A stretch of DNA of 64,000 nt from Rostratula benghalensis (Eukaryota > Chordata > Aves > Charadriiformes > Rostratulidae), in contig VXAI01000096.1 of the NCBI GenBank assembly GCA_013399305.1, forward strand, positions 2,232,833 to 2,296,832, read 5' to 3'. The notes under the pieces were generated by a model. It was not told where the DNA came from. It searched no databases and was given only the letters and a program-made list of their open reading frames with translations. This document shows, one piece after another, positions 10,900 through 23,385 of the stretch. Numbering within the stretch: the first letter of the stretch is position 1; every line of letters starts with the position of its first letter. The translations under genes were made by a program, and so were the position numbers.

Positions 10900-13800
10900 C
10901 CTTGCATTTTCAAGTGATCATGGGCCCAGTAGGGAATTTTGATAGGGAGAAGGGAAACTGAGGGACTGACAACAGTGTGGTCTAACAGTTGGCAAGGACA
11001 ACAAGTCTAGTCCTCCTCTGCAGCCCAGATTGACACATGTAGTCCAGATACAGTGTCTTTGGACCATTTAGCCTCCTTATGGTGAAGTTAACAGTCCTGG
11101 TCATGTGCTGATTTGGTACTTTGTTTTTATAGTCTTCTTTTGGTGCACAGAAATGGTGTGATTAAAGTCAGGGCCTCAGAGATGGATGAGCTGCAGTTGC
11201 TGTTGACTTTGAGACACATTTCTTCCCATTCACCCTGACATGTCAAGAGAGACAGGATTGAATCCTGGTCTTCTCTTCTGTAAATGAAGACAAGAAGTTG
11301 CTCAGAACACTTAATTTGTTAATGGAATGACTCCTGCAACATTACCTCACCCTTCTGAATATTCAGGGTGTTAAAAAATGGAGTTTAGAGACTTACTAAT
11401 CTGTAGAGATAAAAATGCTGTCCTCAGTTGTCCAAACAATGCCTGTAATGAGATGACAAGGGTTTCTGTTCCGAGCTTTCTTTGGCTGTTTGCCTGAGCA
11501 GCAAGCACAGAGGTATTGGAAGAAGCCTCCCTACATTCTGAGTAGCTCATAGTCTCCTCTCCGGGCACATGGAAGAGGTGAATACAATAAATGCTGATCA
11601 CTAAGAAAGCCTCAAGAAACCATAACTAAGGTGATTCTATCTCTTTTGGAGATCTTCCACAAGTTCTTTTGTACTTGCTCTCAGTTTAGTGTAAGGGATG
11701 GTCTGTAAAGGGAACAGTCAAAACAAATTTCTGTGTTTCTTTCCATTTGTTTTCCTTTCTTCCCTTGTCACTCCACTCGCCCTTTTTTCTGTCACAGCTT
11801 CAATGAAACCAAACAAACAACGCTTGGTAAGTGTTGTACTACTTTAATTCCATTTCTTTGTAACTCTATTAGTTATTGTAAGAAGGTTTTGCACATTGAG
11901 GAGCTATTTTTTATTACATTAGTTCCAGCAAAACAGCAATAACAGAAACAAAGGGCCCAATTCTCATTTGCCTTCCCTTTTTGTTACTGCTTACTCCAAA
12001 CTCAAGCAGTGAATATAAAAGAGGACTTAAAATAATTCTGAAAAAATGAGTACTTGTAAACTTCTGAGTTTTGCCCTGAATCAATGCTCAGTTTTGAAAC
12101 TTTCATTTTTGAAAAGCGCTTGAGCTTAGAACAGAGGATCATCAAGAATTTGTGCATTCCTATAAATCGTATTGAGAATGGGTCTCAGCTATGGACATTC
12201 CAGAATGGCAGCACCCTCAGGATAGCAGAAATGTTTGGAAAATGTTTGCTGTATCTTTGTACATTGTGTCCCTGCTGTGTATCCTGAGTGCTGCCTGAGC
12301 TGCAAAATCTTATTTAGCCTGGTTTGCACAACCACAAGGGCTGCCCTGCGGACTGGAGAACGTGTAAAAGCAAACAGCGAGTGTCAGTCCCCGCCCTTAG
12401 TTGGATGGAGAGCAGACATCCATGGAGAAGCCCAAGCAGACTTCTCCAATAATAAAAGAAAGTTGAATGGTAATTGCTGATTAGCAGAAATAGTTGGATT
12501 GAAAGAAATGTTAAGGCTTTTTTTCTAATCAGAGGGTCTTTTTTCCACCTGCAAATGTAGTCCTGTTTATCCTGCCAGAAGGGCTGAGCTTCAGTCTTTG
12601 CATGCACTTGTGCCAGTGGTGAGGGTCATTGCAAAGAGGGTCTTCTTGAGCCTGTTCAGCTCTTGTTGCATTAGCTTTGGTCTGCCAGTAAGTAATGAAG
12701 GGTGGAGTGTGTGAATCCCAAAGAGTGTGTTCATAAATTCAGATTGAACCAACTGGTTGAGTTTGGAGTGTGTTGCACAAGACGTATTGAAAATCGCAGC
12801 CCCAGTTTCCCTGTAATCTGAATGCTCCTATTCATGATTGTCCAAGGTTTTCCATTACAAGGATAAAATCCCTGCACTGCATAATGGAAGATCTTTATCC
12901 TAGAAGTCACATTCCCCACTTGTGGCTCATTGTAGCGAGGATGTTAATGCAACTCAGATACAAGAGACACCCCATCTCCTCTCCTGTCCTCCTACCAGCC
13001 GTTCCTGTCCCTGCAGTTAGCTTGGCAGCTGAGATCCTTCTTTGTGCCGGTGCAGCGTGTTCACTCGTGCTGCCATGGTTTCTTGCTGCCCTGAAGGAAA
13101 AGGTTAAGGACTAAAACGAGCTCTGCCATCATCTGTAAGGCATTGGGAGCCCGGTGCCGCTTCTGCTTTGCAGAATTCCAACATGAGATGGACTGGACCT
13201 TGCCGTCTTCTCTGAAAGACAAGCCAGCTACAGGGGATTTATAAATACCCTTCCATTCAGCAGACAGGGAGTGTGGCAGGACAAAACTCAGCACTCCCCT
13301 GCAGCTTGGTTCAGATTCAAGTGATGTGAGCCTGTTCTTGAAATATGTCAATTGTAACCAGTGCCTTGGCATCATATTTTGTACCACTTTGTCTAGAAAT
13401 ATCTGAGGAGGTAGATCCTGGTCAGTTTGGATATGGAGGGCCTCCTGTCCTCAATTCAATCACTGCTTGCGGTCTCACTGTAAGGATGTAACAGCTCAAA
13501 AGAAGGAGCAGATGGCAGTAGGACAGGGATTACTAAAATGAGGAAGCAGGCCACAGGCAGTGTGGGGATCACCCCTATCTTTTCCCTTTCCTGGCAAGAC
13601 ATGGTCTTCTACAGCCTTTGTAATACAGAGCTCAGTGCCAAGCCAAGAGGTACAGTCCAACTGCTGAGGTGGATGTAGTTTTTTATGTCCACTTCTCTGT
13701 CTAGGATTATGGCTAATGACACTTCTTTTTAACATCTGAGTGGAAGGGAGTCTGCATTCTGTGCCGTCTGCTGCCCAAAGGTTAGATTTCAATGTAGCTG

Positions 13801-15498
13801 AGCAGTCAGGGAAGAGATGGGGATGTTTGTGTGATGCTGAAGGCTGTGTTCAAGGCCAAAGTGCCAGATTCTGGAGAGAAATCTACTTGAGGAAGCAAAC
13901 TAACATGATGTAATGGTCCAAGAAAAACCTGTGCAAATCAGGCCTAGGCACACACTGGCCCAGAGGCTGTGCCTTTTGGTCTGACCCTCTGTGCCGCTGT
14001 TGACCAGCAGAAACAATGCTAAGCAGTCCCTGCCGGTGATGAGGCATTTGCTGTTCATTCACTGGGTCAGAGTAAGGGATATCTTATAGAGACAGGACAT
14101 TGTCTAGTGAAACTGAAGTTTTGCTGCAATTACCACGACATATCACAGTGATATTTGTGTGAGGGGCTTCTCTTCTAAGCTGTTACTATGAAGGTGTAGT
14201 GTTTATCATTTTAACCACTTTTCTGACGTGCTTACACCTTTACCGTGCTTGACACCTGTTGGAAGTACCTGAAATGCAGGCACGTAGACTGACCTGTTAC
14301 ACCAGCTTGATCTACAACACACCTGTAATTTTCCATCTTAAATCCTAATACTGCTGGGATGGGTTAATGGTGGTGTGACTCATGACCTGCCTGTTGCCTG
14401 CCCAGCTCTGATAAAATCTCTGCAAAGAGGGTTTGGAGGATCCCTTGCTCTGATCACACCAGCTCATGTGGGTGCTTGTCTCCAAACTCCTGTTTCTGCT
14501 GGTAGATGTCTTTCTTGAAGATTTGAAGTTGACAGCTCTGGTCTTGTGGGCTTTACAGTGACTTTAGCAGGAGAATATCCAAGAACTGTATTTATGATGT
14601 ACTATATTGTGGCATAGCTTGAGAAGCACCAAATAGTGTGGGAATATTTTTTTTATTTCTCTTTGAAGTGACAAGAAAAGCAATGACCAGGTTATTTGAA
14701 AATATTCTGGTTCTTGAGTCTGTCTGTGTTGGGTTCTACCCTGTGCGGGGTTGGGTCCGTGTTGGGGATGGATGACCTCTGTGAAGTACGTAAGTGGCTG
14801 GAGTGGTAACTGGGGACACCTGTGATAAACAGCTTTTTTACCTGGGCAGTGAGGACTGCTAATTGCTTGCCCTATATGCAGGTGTCACACAGAACCGAGC
14901 AGGCAGTAGGTGTAAATCAGGAGTATGTCTCCTGCAGAAAACACATGGAGCAGCGTGGGCTCAGCTCTGGTTTGCAGAAGTGCTTCTCTGTGTCTTCCTG
15001 GTGGAGTAAAGGTGACTCAAATTAGGCATGAATTAATTTTTCATCTGTTTGACCTCATTTCCTCACTGACAGGGTAGTGGAGAGGCACCATGACATGAGG
15101 ACAAGGCAGATTGGCCAGTTCTGGTCAGCCTGAAGGCAGTGGGGCTGTGACAGCATGCTGCCAGTGTGGTGCTGTGTTAACTTGTGTGTGTTTATTCCAA
15201 ATGCTAGAACTGTTTGTTCCCATGAAAGCAAAGAAGGAAGAAGTGGAGAACTGTGCTTAATATTCATTTTCAGTGTTGCAGTTAATTGTAGAGTTCTCTG
15301 AAAAGTGAATATATTCCCTTCTCTAGAGTTCCCCCCTCTGTTAAACCAAGTGTAGGTGAAGGCATTGACATCCCAGAATAACTATATCAGCACAACTTCA
15401 TTTTTGTTTTGTACCACTGTTGCATGTGTATTAAAATGAAACAAACCCAGCCTTACTTGTGTGCCTGAAAGATGAGGCTTAAATATAGCTCTCACTTC

Positions 15499-15515
15499 TT
15501 TTTTTTTTTTTTTTT
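15499..15515 (+). repeat. T17 run, immediately followed by CAG
   Basis: Seventeen T residues followed by cag at 15516-15518 form a textbook polypyrimidine tract plus acceptor, but no good donor follows in the next 200 bases, so no exon is called. It may equally be the poly(A) tail of an old antisense retroposon. Confidence 0.85.
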
Positions 15516-17789
15516 CAGAAAGGAGAGTCAGACCAACCCTGATAGCCTTTGAAAACTGAAATGTTTGAGGCTTAATATATGTAGAAAAGGTTTTATGTAG
15601 ATATGCGCAAGGAATGGAAAAATAACCATAGTCTTTAAAAATGCTGGGAGAAAAAGTTATTTTTCACAGAAATTAAAACATTTGGTTTGATCAAAAAGGC
15701 AATTCTTTAAAGCAAATTTCTGATTCATTTTTTTTTAAATTGGATTGATTCCATATTATTGCTAATTTGTGGTTTGAACGGCACATTATGCATTACACTT
15801 AACTGTAAGATGGTTCTTGCAGCTTAGATCACTCAGAACTCTGCTTATCTGCATGTAATACCTGTACCTCAGCCTGCTTCAGACTTGCAGTGGGCTTTTA
15901 TGTTTATTTGATAACTGAGATCAACTCCATTTTATTTGTGACCCAGTAAGAGATACAGGAGAGAAAGCATACTGTGTAAAATAATAATGTGTTCAGTACA
16001 GCTTTTTAAATAACAAAACTTGTACAAGGTACACTGTGATCCCTCTTACAGTGGAGCATGAAAATGGGCTGGGCTGAAAGCTTTGGGAAAGGAAAAGTAT
16101 CTGTAGAGAAGGTAAATGCTGACCAGGGCTGTATGATGAACTTAGCAATTTCCCTTCTGTAGCAGTAGAATGACAATTAAAACCAGCCATTTCTTTCCTC
16201 TGAACAGTGTTGCTGGGTTTTAACAGACGATCGTGCTTTGTTTAGAAGGGTAGTCCCAGGTTTCAATGAGTATCTCAGTCATCTGTGGTACAATGAGGAC
16301 CTCTGGGCTGCTGATTTCCTGGACTGGTTCAGATTCAATGAAGTGGCCCCCATAAACGTGGGCAGCTCGATCTTGTGCTCTGCAAGTGAGCGGTGCTGGG
16401 ACTTAGCATCACTCACAAAAATATATATAGTCCTTGTATGGTTTGTGGTGTTTTAATCTTGTTACTCAAAAGATACATTGGGATGTAAAACCAGGAGGAT
16501 GTTACATCCCCTTTGTTTCCCAAGAAAGGCTGCTGTGTCTTCAGAATGGTGTTTGTGTCTGAAGTTTGGTGGTGAAACTCTTCCCCAGCAAGTGATCCAA
16601 CTGGGGCCTGAACCCCTCCTGTATGGCCCGGCACCTGCTCGCCGTGCTATCTGCTCACCAGAGGCATCTGTAGATAAACTGCAGCTCTGCTTGAGCGTGA
16701 GAGTCGTGTCTGCAGGGGGTGGGTTGAACAGGGAAACAAGGAAAGGCAGAGCACCTGAGCACTCTGCACAGTGAGGCTTATTGGACTCTCATAAAAATGG
16801 GGAAAACGTCTCATCTCTTTTTGAGGCTTATCAGGCTCCACAACAGTAGACAGCAGAGACCAGCTGCTGACTCAAGAAGCTGTGTCATGCACAACAAAGG
16901 CCTTTGTGGTGGCCATAAATGCGCAGCGTTTAGGGATGCCGTGGTGCAGAAGGCACTAACTGTACCTGGCAGGGAACCACTCGGCTTCTCTCAGTGTGCC
17001 AGGGAGCGGGACCACAGCTCCCAGAGGCAGCTCTCCATTCTTCTGCTTGGGAAGGTGCCAAGTACAGTTTATCCTCTTAGGATTTCATCAGGCACAGCAG
17101 GGACAGAAGGAAGGGAAAGCTGGGGAGATGGTTCCAGAAGTATTGCAACTCCTTTTTCACAGCACATCAGCAGGTTCTCAGCTTTGGGGTGGCAACAGTT
17201 CCTGGTTCCCACAGAGTTTCTGAAAGGTCAGGAGTTGCAGGAGACCCAGCAACACATTTCATTCTTTCCACTTTGAGGAAGAAGCAAGAAAAGAGTGTGC
17301 TAGATTTCAAAATGGGGAAATGGGGCAGTAGCCAATTGTCCATATCATACAGCAAATTGCAATCTAAGTCCCTTTTCCCAGTGCTGGGGAATTTATGGGC
17401 TCTAGAAGATGCAGAAGCAGGCAGCGAACAAGGAGCTCCTGAAAATGGGCTCAGCTGCCATGGAAAGAGGAGCAGAAAGAAATAGGGTAAAAAAGATTTT
17501 CTGACTAACAGGCCAGGTAGATCAAACCCTTTGCCTTTCATCCTTGAAGGGATAGCAGAATAAATTTGGTAGTCATAAAATAGGAGCCTGCAAACCTAAG
17601 AAATGCTGGATGCTCTAGCAGAGCAATCACTGACAAATGATTTGTAGGTCAGAATCCAGTAGAATGTATCTTTCTGTTACTGCTGACCCTCAAAGAAGCT
17701 CCTGTCTAAGAATTTCAATTAGATGTCTGCATTTCGCTGAGTCAAGGCAGGCAGCAAGGGCCTATACTAGTCTTGTGCTGAATTAATTT

Positions 17790-17813
17790 AAGAAAAAAAA
17801 AAAAGAAAAAAAA
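17790..17813 (+). repeat. A-rich run
   Basis: A run of A residues interrupted twice by G, about 24 bases, lying 90 bases upstream of the candidate exon at 17904. No retroposon body is recognisable before it. Confidence 0.8.
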
Positions 17814-17903
17814 TCTGATGTGTTGTTTAGTGATTCAGTTTTTCCTGGAAGAAGATAATCCCAAAGAGTGACATGACCTATTTCTTGCTTTTTTTTAAAC
17901 CAG

Positions 17904-17979
17904 TTTCAATGGTGTGAATGGAGCCAAAGGGGTGACGAGTCTGGCCAGAATCCCCTATCAGCTGTGAATTTCACTTAAG
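17904..17979 (+). other. Candidate non-coding or UTR exon (76 nt) between strong splice signals
   Basis: A 76-nt segment is preceded by a good 3' splice site: a T-rich tract (ttgcttttttttaaaccag, ending 17903). It is followed by a near-ideal donor, AAG|GTAAGT, starting at 17980. All three frames contain a stop (TGA, TGA or TAA), so it cannot be an internal coding exon; it could be a 5'-UTR, 3'-terminal or lncRNA exon. No other exon of the same transcript could be linked to it, and such pairs occur by chance in 64 kb. The call rests only on splice-site quality. Confidence 0.25.
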
Positions 17980-20900
17980 GTAAGTCACCCTCCTGCTTTA
18001 AGATTGTTATCCGATCAGTGTCCTGTGATGACAGTGTAAAACCTGCAGTGCTGGGGAGGGAGAGTGACTCTTACGTGCCTTTTCTATTCTAATGGGCCCA
18101 GCAAGCATAAGATACCTCATGGTATTAACCAAATGGAACACAGCACTTGGGCACGTTGCTGGGACTTGTTGTGGGTACCCAGCTCCTGCCCACACACACT
18201 GCCCTCTGCGCTGGGGCTTGCTGGAAGGGGACTCCAAGGACTGCCTTAAAAATAAGGAAATATCATGGAAGAAAGGAGGGTGGGGATGTCCAAGGCTCTT
18301 CGGTCCCCTTATGCCATGTGCCAGAGGAGTTGTCTTTGGCTGTTGTCTCTTGTTTTGTTCTGTGTCTGTGGTTTTTATAATAGGTTTAGTGAACACGCTT
18401 CCCTCAGAGGTTTTTTTCCCCTCTTGATATTACAACAAAGTAAAGAGATGTGGATAAAACATAGACATTTGCTCCAAAGCCCTGTTTCTGTGCACAGGAG
18501 AATTCAAGTCAGTATCAAAGCATCACAAAACCCCCAAGATACTGGTGCTGTATTATAATATCGGCTCTTGAAGAGCAGTTGCTGGTTGTGTTTGGTTGGC
18601 TGAGGAGCCAGCAGTGCTAAAAGGCAAGCCAACCAAAGACTAACTGTTTTTTTCAAAAAAGTAATAATTAAGAGCACTTACATGTGGTTGGCTGGGAGGG
18701 GTTGGTTGAAAAAACATAGTAAATTTACATTTAATAAACCTGTTTCCTCATAGTTTCTCAACAAGATCTTAGTTTGTGACATATTCTATGTATACATGTC
18801 TAGGTAAAAAAATGAAAAGCGTGAGGTTTGTTTGAGGATGGAATTTATATATTTAAGTTATAATGTCCCTGAGTATTTGGTAAACAGTGATGTAAATATT
18901 TCATGAGCAAAAGGTCATGCACTTTCAGAAGTAGCTGCAGCTCTTAAGACTGCAGAGGTCCCTGTGAAAAGAATGGGTTGATGTGTGACAAGCTGAAGAA
19001 ATGGGCCTTTTAGCTTTAGTCTGATTCTTCAGGATTGGCTAGTGAATGCTGCTTAGAGAGTCTTCCCCTTCTTGCAAGTCAGTCAGCCTTTCAAGTTAAA
19101 ATTTATTTCAGTTAACACTGAATAATTGTAAATTTAAGCAAGGACTGTAGCTCCAACAGGTGAAAGCTACAAGTACAGCTAGGGCAGAATTAAATAGTCA
19201 CCTACTCTAAAGGCTACATGCTGTGGCTAGATAAGCTCCCACAAAACCCACCTTTTCTCATAAATGGCTTTTTCTTCACTGACTTCTCTTTCCTAAAAGC
19301 TTGGTTAAGTAGGAGACTATACAGCACCTCTCAAAGTTCATCAGAACCAGTCATTCAGAAGAGAGCAAGACAGGCTCCAGAAAGGTGGACAAAAGCTCTT
19401 TAGTTTCCTTAAAGAGGCTTCCCATTATGGTGGGCATTCTCACACCACCACCTCCTTCTCTAAGTTCACAGAAGAGAACTTAACAGAGCACTGATACCCA
19501 CCGCTTTTCTGTTGGATGAAGGCTCAGGGTGTTGATTTACAAAAACTTATCCACAAGGGCTGCTTTTTATTCTGGACAACAGCATAGAATCCACTAATCA
19601 CTGTTTGTAGTGTTTCATTCCTGGACACCTCTGTGGTCTATAACTAAGTTGTAGAAGGTTTGGGGAAAGGAGAGATTCCTTGTGATTTTGTGGTGAATCT
19701 GCCCAGTGGTGGAAAAAGCATTTCATGGCTTATGAAGTTGACAGCACTGCAGGTAAGGACATATCACAGGTAATGTGCCCACCAGCTAGCCTGACCTGAG
19801 TGGTGGTTGCTTGCCAAATCCAGGCTGTCATTAGTTTCAGAGATGAGGGGTGTGGGGTCTGTTTCGGGACAGACTTGTCTCAGGTAAGAGAGGTTAAGTG
19901 AGACCCAGATGACGTAAGCATTCCTCATGGCGATGTTGTGTAGGTGAGTGTTTCCAGTAGACAGAGTAGCCCTGTGTGCTGTTGTTTCTGTTCATGTGTA
20001 GCAAAGGGAGCATATAGAGGTGTCTTCATAGACACCGGTATCACCACAGTTACCCAGCTCAAAGCATTGAATATGGGACCATACGCTGAGATCAGTCTGA
20101 AACTGAAGCCAGCACAAAATAAGAGCTGCTTGTTAAGCAGTGCGTCATGGAGAGAACATGTGGCAACAGTTTCTCAGAACTCATATTGGCTTAAGTGGTA
20201 TCAAAGAGGAATTCAGCCTGCGGTTGTAACCTGTGCCAGGGGTTCCCAGATTGGTGTTGCTCTAATGCACGGGCAGCAGCAATAGCAACCATAGGTATTA
20301 GAGACAGCCGTCATTATCAGTCCTGGAGTCAAGGGCAGATCACAAGACAGTGGCTGCTGAAAACGTGCTTTTTCACACGTACAGGAAGGTGTGCCTCTAC
20401 CTTCCCATTTGCACCCTGCTGTCATACATTTTTCTTAATCCATGTTCCTTTCCAGAGGGACCCATCCTCCCTGTCCTATACTTGGCAGTTCCTTGCTTCC
20501 AAAGGCAGAGTAGTGTAATACTCTTCCTCATTTTCCCTTTTTGTCCTTTTAAAGGATACCTTTGATAATGTAGGCAACCAAGCCAGAGAAAAGTGATCTT
20601 CTAATAACTTGTAAGGCTAGATGACATCCCAAAAGACCTTGGAAGATTTGAACTAAAGCACTGGTAGGACGCTAATGGATAATGACCACATACTCTGGGA
20701 TGTACTTTGCATGTGAGTGACTGCCTACAGCATCCACAGAACATACCTGGGTGAAATGTGTGTAGAGAATACAGGATTCTTTGTCTTCTGAGGTACTTAA
20801 TACTGTACTTAGTGCGGGGAATTAAAATCCCAAAGGAAAGTCTTACCCCTTGGCATCTGTGGTTTTGATAGTTTAGAGTCAGGCTTCAGTGTCACCAAAC

Positions 20901-22859
20901 ATGGGGTTATTTCTCCACTTAGTTCTTTCACAAAATCCTGTTGCAAACCAGACATATTAGGATGGGAGCAGATTGACTCAGAGTTTAGAACAGTTCTTCA
21001 TTTGTATGGTATAGGATGGAGATGAAGAGGTTTTAAAAGAAATGTGATTGTGTTGTGTGTTAATGTGAGATAATTCTTTCATGACTTCTGTGCTGTTTCT
21101 GTAGCTCAAATATATCTAGGATTGAAAAGATAAAAATTCAGTTTTAGTTAATACTATATTATTGCATGGATGGCCTGTGAGTGTAGTGCACCATTCGGAA
21201 ACCAGGTAAGGAAGCTAGAAGGTCATCGGGGAGCCCTTGGCTGTTCTCCCTGCTGGTAGGCTGCTCTCCACATCCAAGGACAAACACCAATTTGGCTTTC
21301 AAGAAGTGTGGTTAAACACTTGTCCTGAATTGTAGCAACACTTTCACTTTACAAATGGGAAAAGCCCATTTGCAAATGCAGCAGTTTATTCCAGTATTTG
21401 GTCTATTCATAGATGTCTCCACTTCTGCAGCCTAAGTAATCGCAGACCCAACGTGCCAGAACTCACAGGGACAAAGACCTGAGCAATCTGCTCTAACTTG
21501 GAGGGTATTCTTGCTGTGAGGTAACTTGGTGGACTAAAACCCAGACGGATCCCTGCCAACCTCACTTACATATATATCTGAGAACTTGGAAGAGTAATTT
21601 CATGTTGTTACCTAGGAATAGTAGTGAGAAATGCAGGCAAGTATCGGTTTGGGTTGAGGCCAGAAGTGTTCCCACAGTGAAATTTAGTGAAAAAACCCCG
21701 TTTCTTGGACAGAAGGGTTGATGGGCCTGACTCCAGTCTGCTGGAGGTACCGTGCACAGTTGGGACTGGCCACTCAGTGGGGGTTTGGCTTTGGCTTTGC
21801 ACAGGATGGTTCAGTGAAGGTGCCAGGAGGGAGCGATTGGACCAAACACTTCATCGAATGCTGACAGCAACAAGTTCTTGTTGGGTGTCAAGAGATATCT
21901 GTGGTCCCAGAAGTTAAAGCTTTTCTATAAAAGTAGTTGTTCATCAGACCCTTTTCCATTCTTATTTTTCTCCTCTGGGTTCCAGCTGGGAGGGTTCTGC
22001 CCCAAAAGAGATGACCAATGAGATATTTCTACTCCTTTCACTGATGATGTCTCCCCTTGCCTTTCCTTTTGTCCTTGCTGGAGCCCCCTGTGGGCTGGGG
22101 ACTCAATCCCCAGCTGCCAGCCTGCATCATGATCAGCACATTGCAGAATTCAGGTCTTATTTTGTCCCTTTCTATTATATTCCAGCCGTGATATTTTTCT
22201 TCCCTTTCTTTCACATCCATTTTGGGTGTTTGGGGAGCACTTGTTTGAAGGTCTAACTCTTAGACCAGCGCCCCGTCAAAGCAGCGGGAGGATGCTCTGC
22301 ATGCCAAGGAGAGCAGAAAAGTTCTCACTTGGTGGAGGGGGTGGAGGTACGTGTTAGTCCCTGCTGCCAAATAGACTCCGTGGCTGTTGTGCAACTGGAA
22401 TCCAGGAATCTGCATCCAGAGAAGGTAAATGCATATTGGTTACACAGATCAGCAGGTGCAGCCTCTCAGAGTGGAAGGATTTATGTGCTGTGTGGTCTTC
22501 AAGAAATCACTGAAGAGTGTTTTTACAGACCCAGCACATCTGGGAGCAAAGGGTTTAGGAGCTGTGTTGGAAGTTGGCGTGACTGTGACCTCGTTTAAGA
22601 GAAATCTAAATAAAAAGACTATTTTCCCAACTAATAATGTGATGTATAATTTACCCAAGGTTAAAAGAGTTTTTGAGGTAAGCTTGGGGAGATGGGAAAA
22701 AAATATTAGAATTAGGCATTCTTTAGGAACAGTGCATTATGTGGCAAAGCACTGCGATTCTGCCCTCAGGAAAGAGGCGTCTTTGTAAAAGCTGATCATT
22801 GTTCGGTGTCAAAGACAGCATTAGGAACCAAAAAAATAAAAGCGGCACAGACTGGGAAG
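17980..22859. other. Unique non-coding DNA
   Basis: No gene found. Several isolated gtaag donors (about 19753, 19880, 21206, 22678) have no matching upstream exon. A weak CR1-like string (ctagatgacatccc, about 20617) was considered and not called. Confidence 0.55.
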
Positions 22860-23160
22860 GGAGACTGGACCACAGCTAATATAAATTAGAAACGAAGTGC
22901 AGAAAACTGGAAATGAAAAGGAAAATGTAAAATTATCCTTGGCTGCTATCTTCAAGGACGATAAAGTATTTAAACATTCTGCTTGAAAGAGAAAAAGAAT
23001 TGTGTAAGGCCTCTTTGAAATGGAAATGGTACAATTGTTAATGATGCTGAAAATAAGTAGAAGCATTTAGTATTATTTCTGATCTGTGTTTGGATGACAG
23101 CGGAATAATACACTAGAATCACAGGAGGATAATGAATTAATTTCTAAATTATTAGGCCTC
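22860..23160 (+). mobile_element. Ancient CR1/L3-like LINE relic (ORF2 linker before the RT domain)
   Basis: This stretch matches, in degraded form, the part of CR1-type ORF2 between the endonuclease and reverse-transcriptase domains. It reads as lysine-rich sequence (KEKKN-like around 22984-23002), then GPL-like, then a 'DDAE...F..FF.SVF' type segment. The last is visible in DNA as aatgatgctgaaaataagtag (23039-23059) and atctgtgtttgg (23081-23092). It ends near cactagaatcacaggagg (23111-23128) and a leucine-rich stretch about 23145. Several frameshifts and stops interrupt it. The full LINE is not present: neither the RT catalytic region nor a 3' end follows. Assignment to CR1 or the related L3 group is from memory of old amniote LINE consensus sequences, so family is likely and subfamily unknown. 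Confidence 0.72.
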
Positions 23161-23370
23161 AAGAAAAAAAGATTATAAAACACTGACTGGTAATAAGCAT
23201 TTTAGAAAGTACATGTGCAGATACCTTGCAGGCAAGAGCCCCAGCAGAGGTTCTAAGAAGTTAGGTGGTTTGCAGGTGGCAGTTTTTAGTACTGGGGAAA
23301 TCCAGGACACTAGATTTTTGGCTGGGGTTTCAATATGCCGAAAGTGAAATGGAATTAGTCAAGCAAAACA

Positions 23371-23385
23371 ATCCAGGGGGCGTCT
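23371..23385 (+). promoter_or_regulatory. CTCF-like core motif
   Basis: The sequence tccagggggcgtc contains the central CAGGGGGCG (23374-23382) of the CTCF consensus. The three upstream positions match poorly, so binding strength would be moderate at best. A second weaker CAGGGGGC core is on the minus strand at about 63313-63325. Single CTCF-type cores are frequent enough that function should be judged by ChIP data. Confidence 0.3.

Larger units (their letters stand above)
9696..17789. other. Unique non-coding DNA with one candidate minus-strand exon
   Basis: About 8 kb without a recognisable gene. Besides the candidate exon at 10825-10899 and the T17 run at 15499, there is only a minor acceptor-donor pair (acceptor ending about 11798, donor gtaagtg about 11827) enclosing roughly 30 nt, too short to call. 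Confidence 0.55.

Noticed and set aside
20605..20650. CR1-like string ctagatgacatccc
   Set aside because: Only about 13 bases match and the flanks do not follow a CR1 end.
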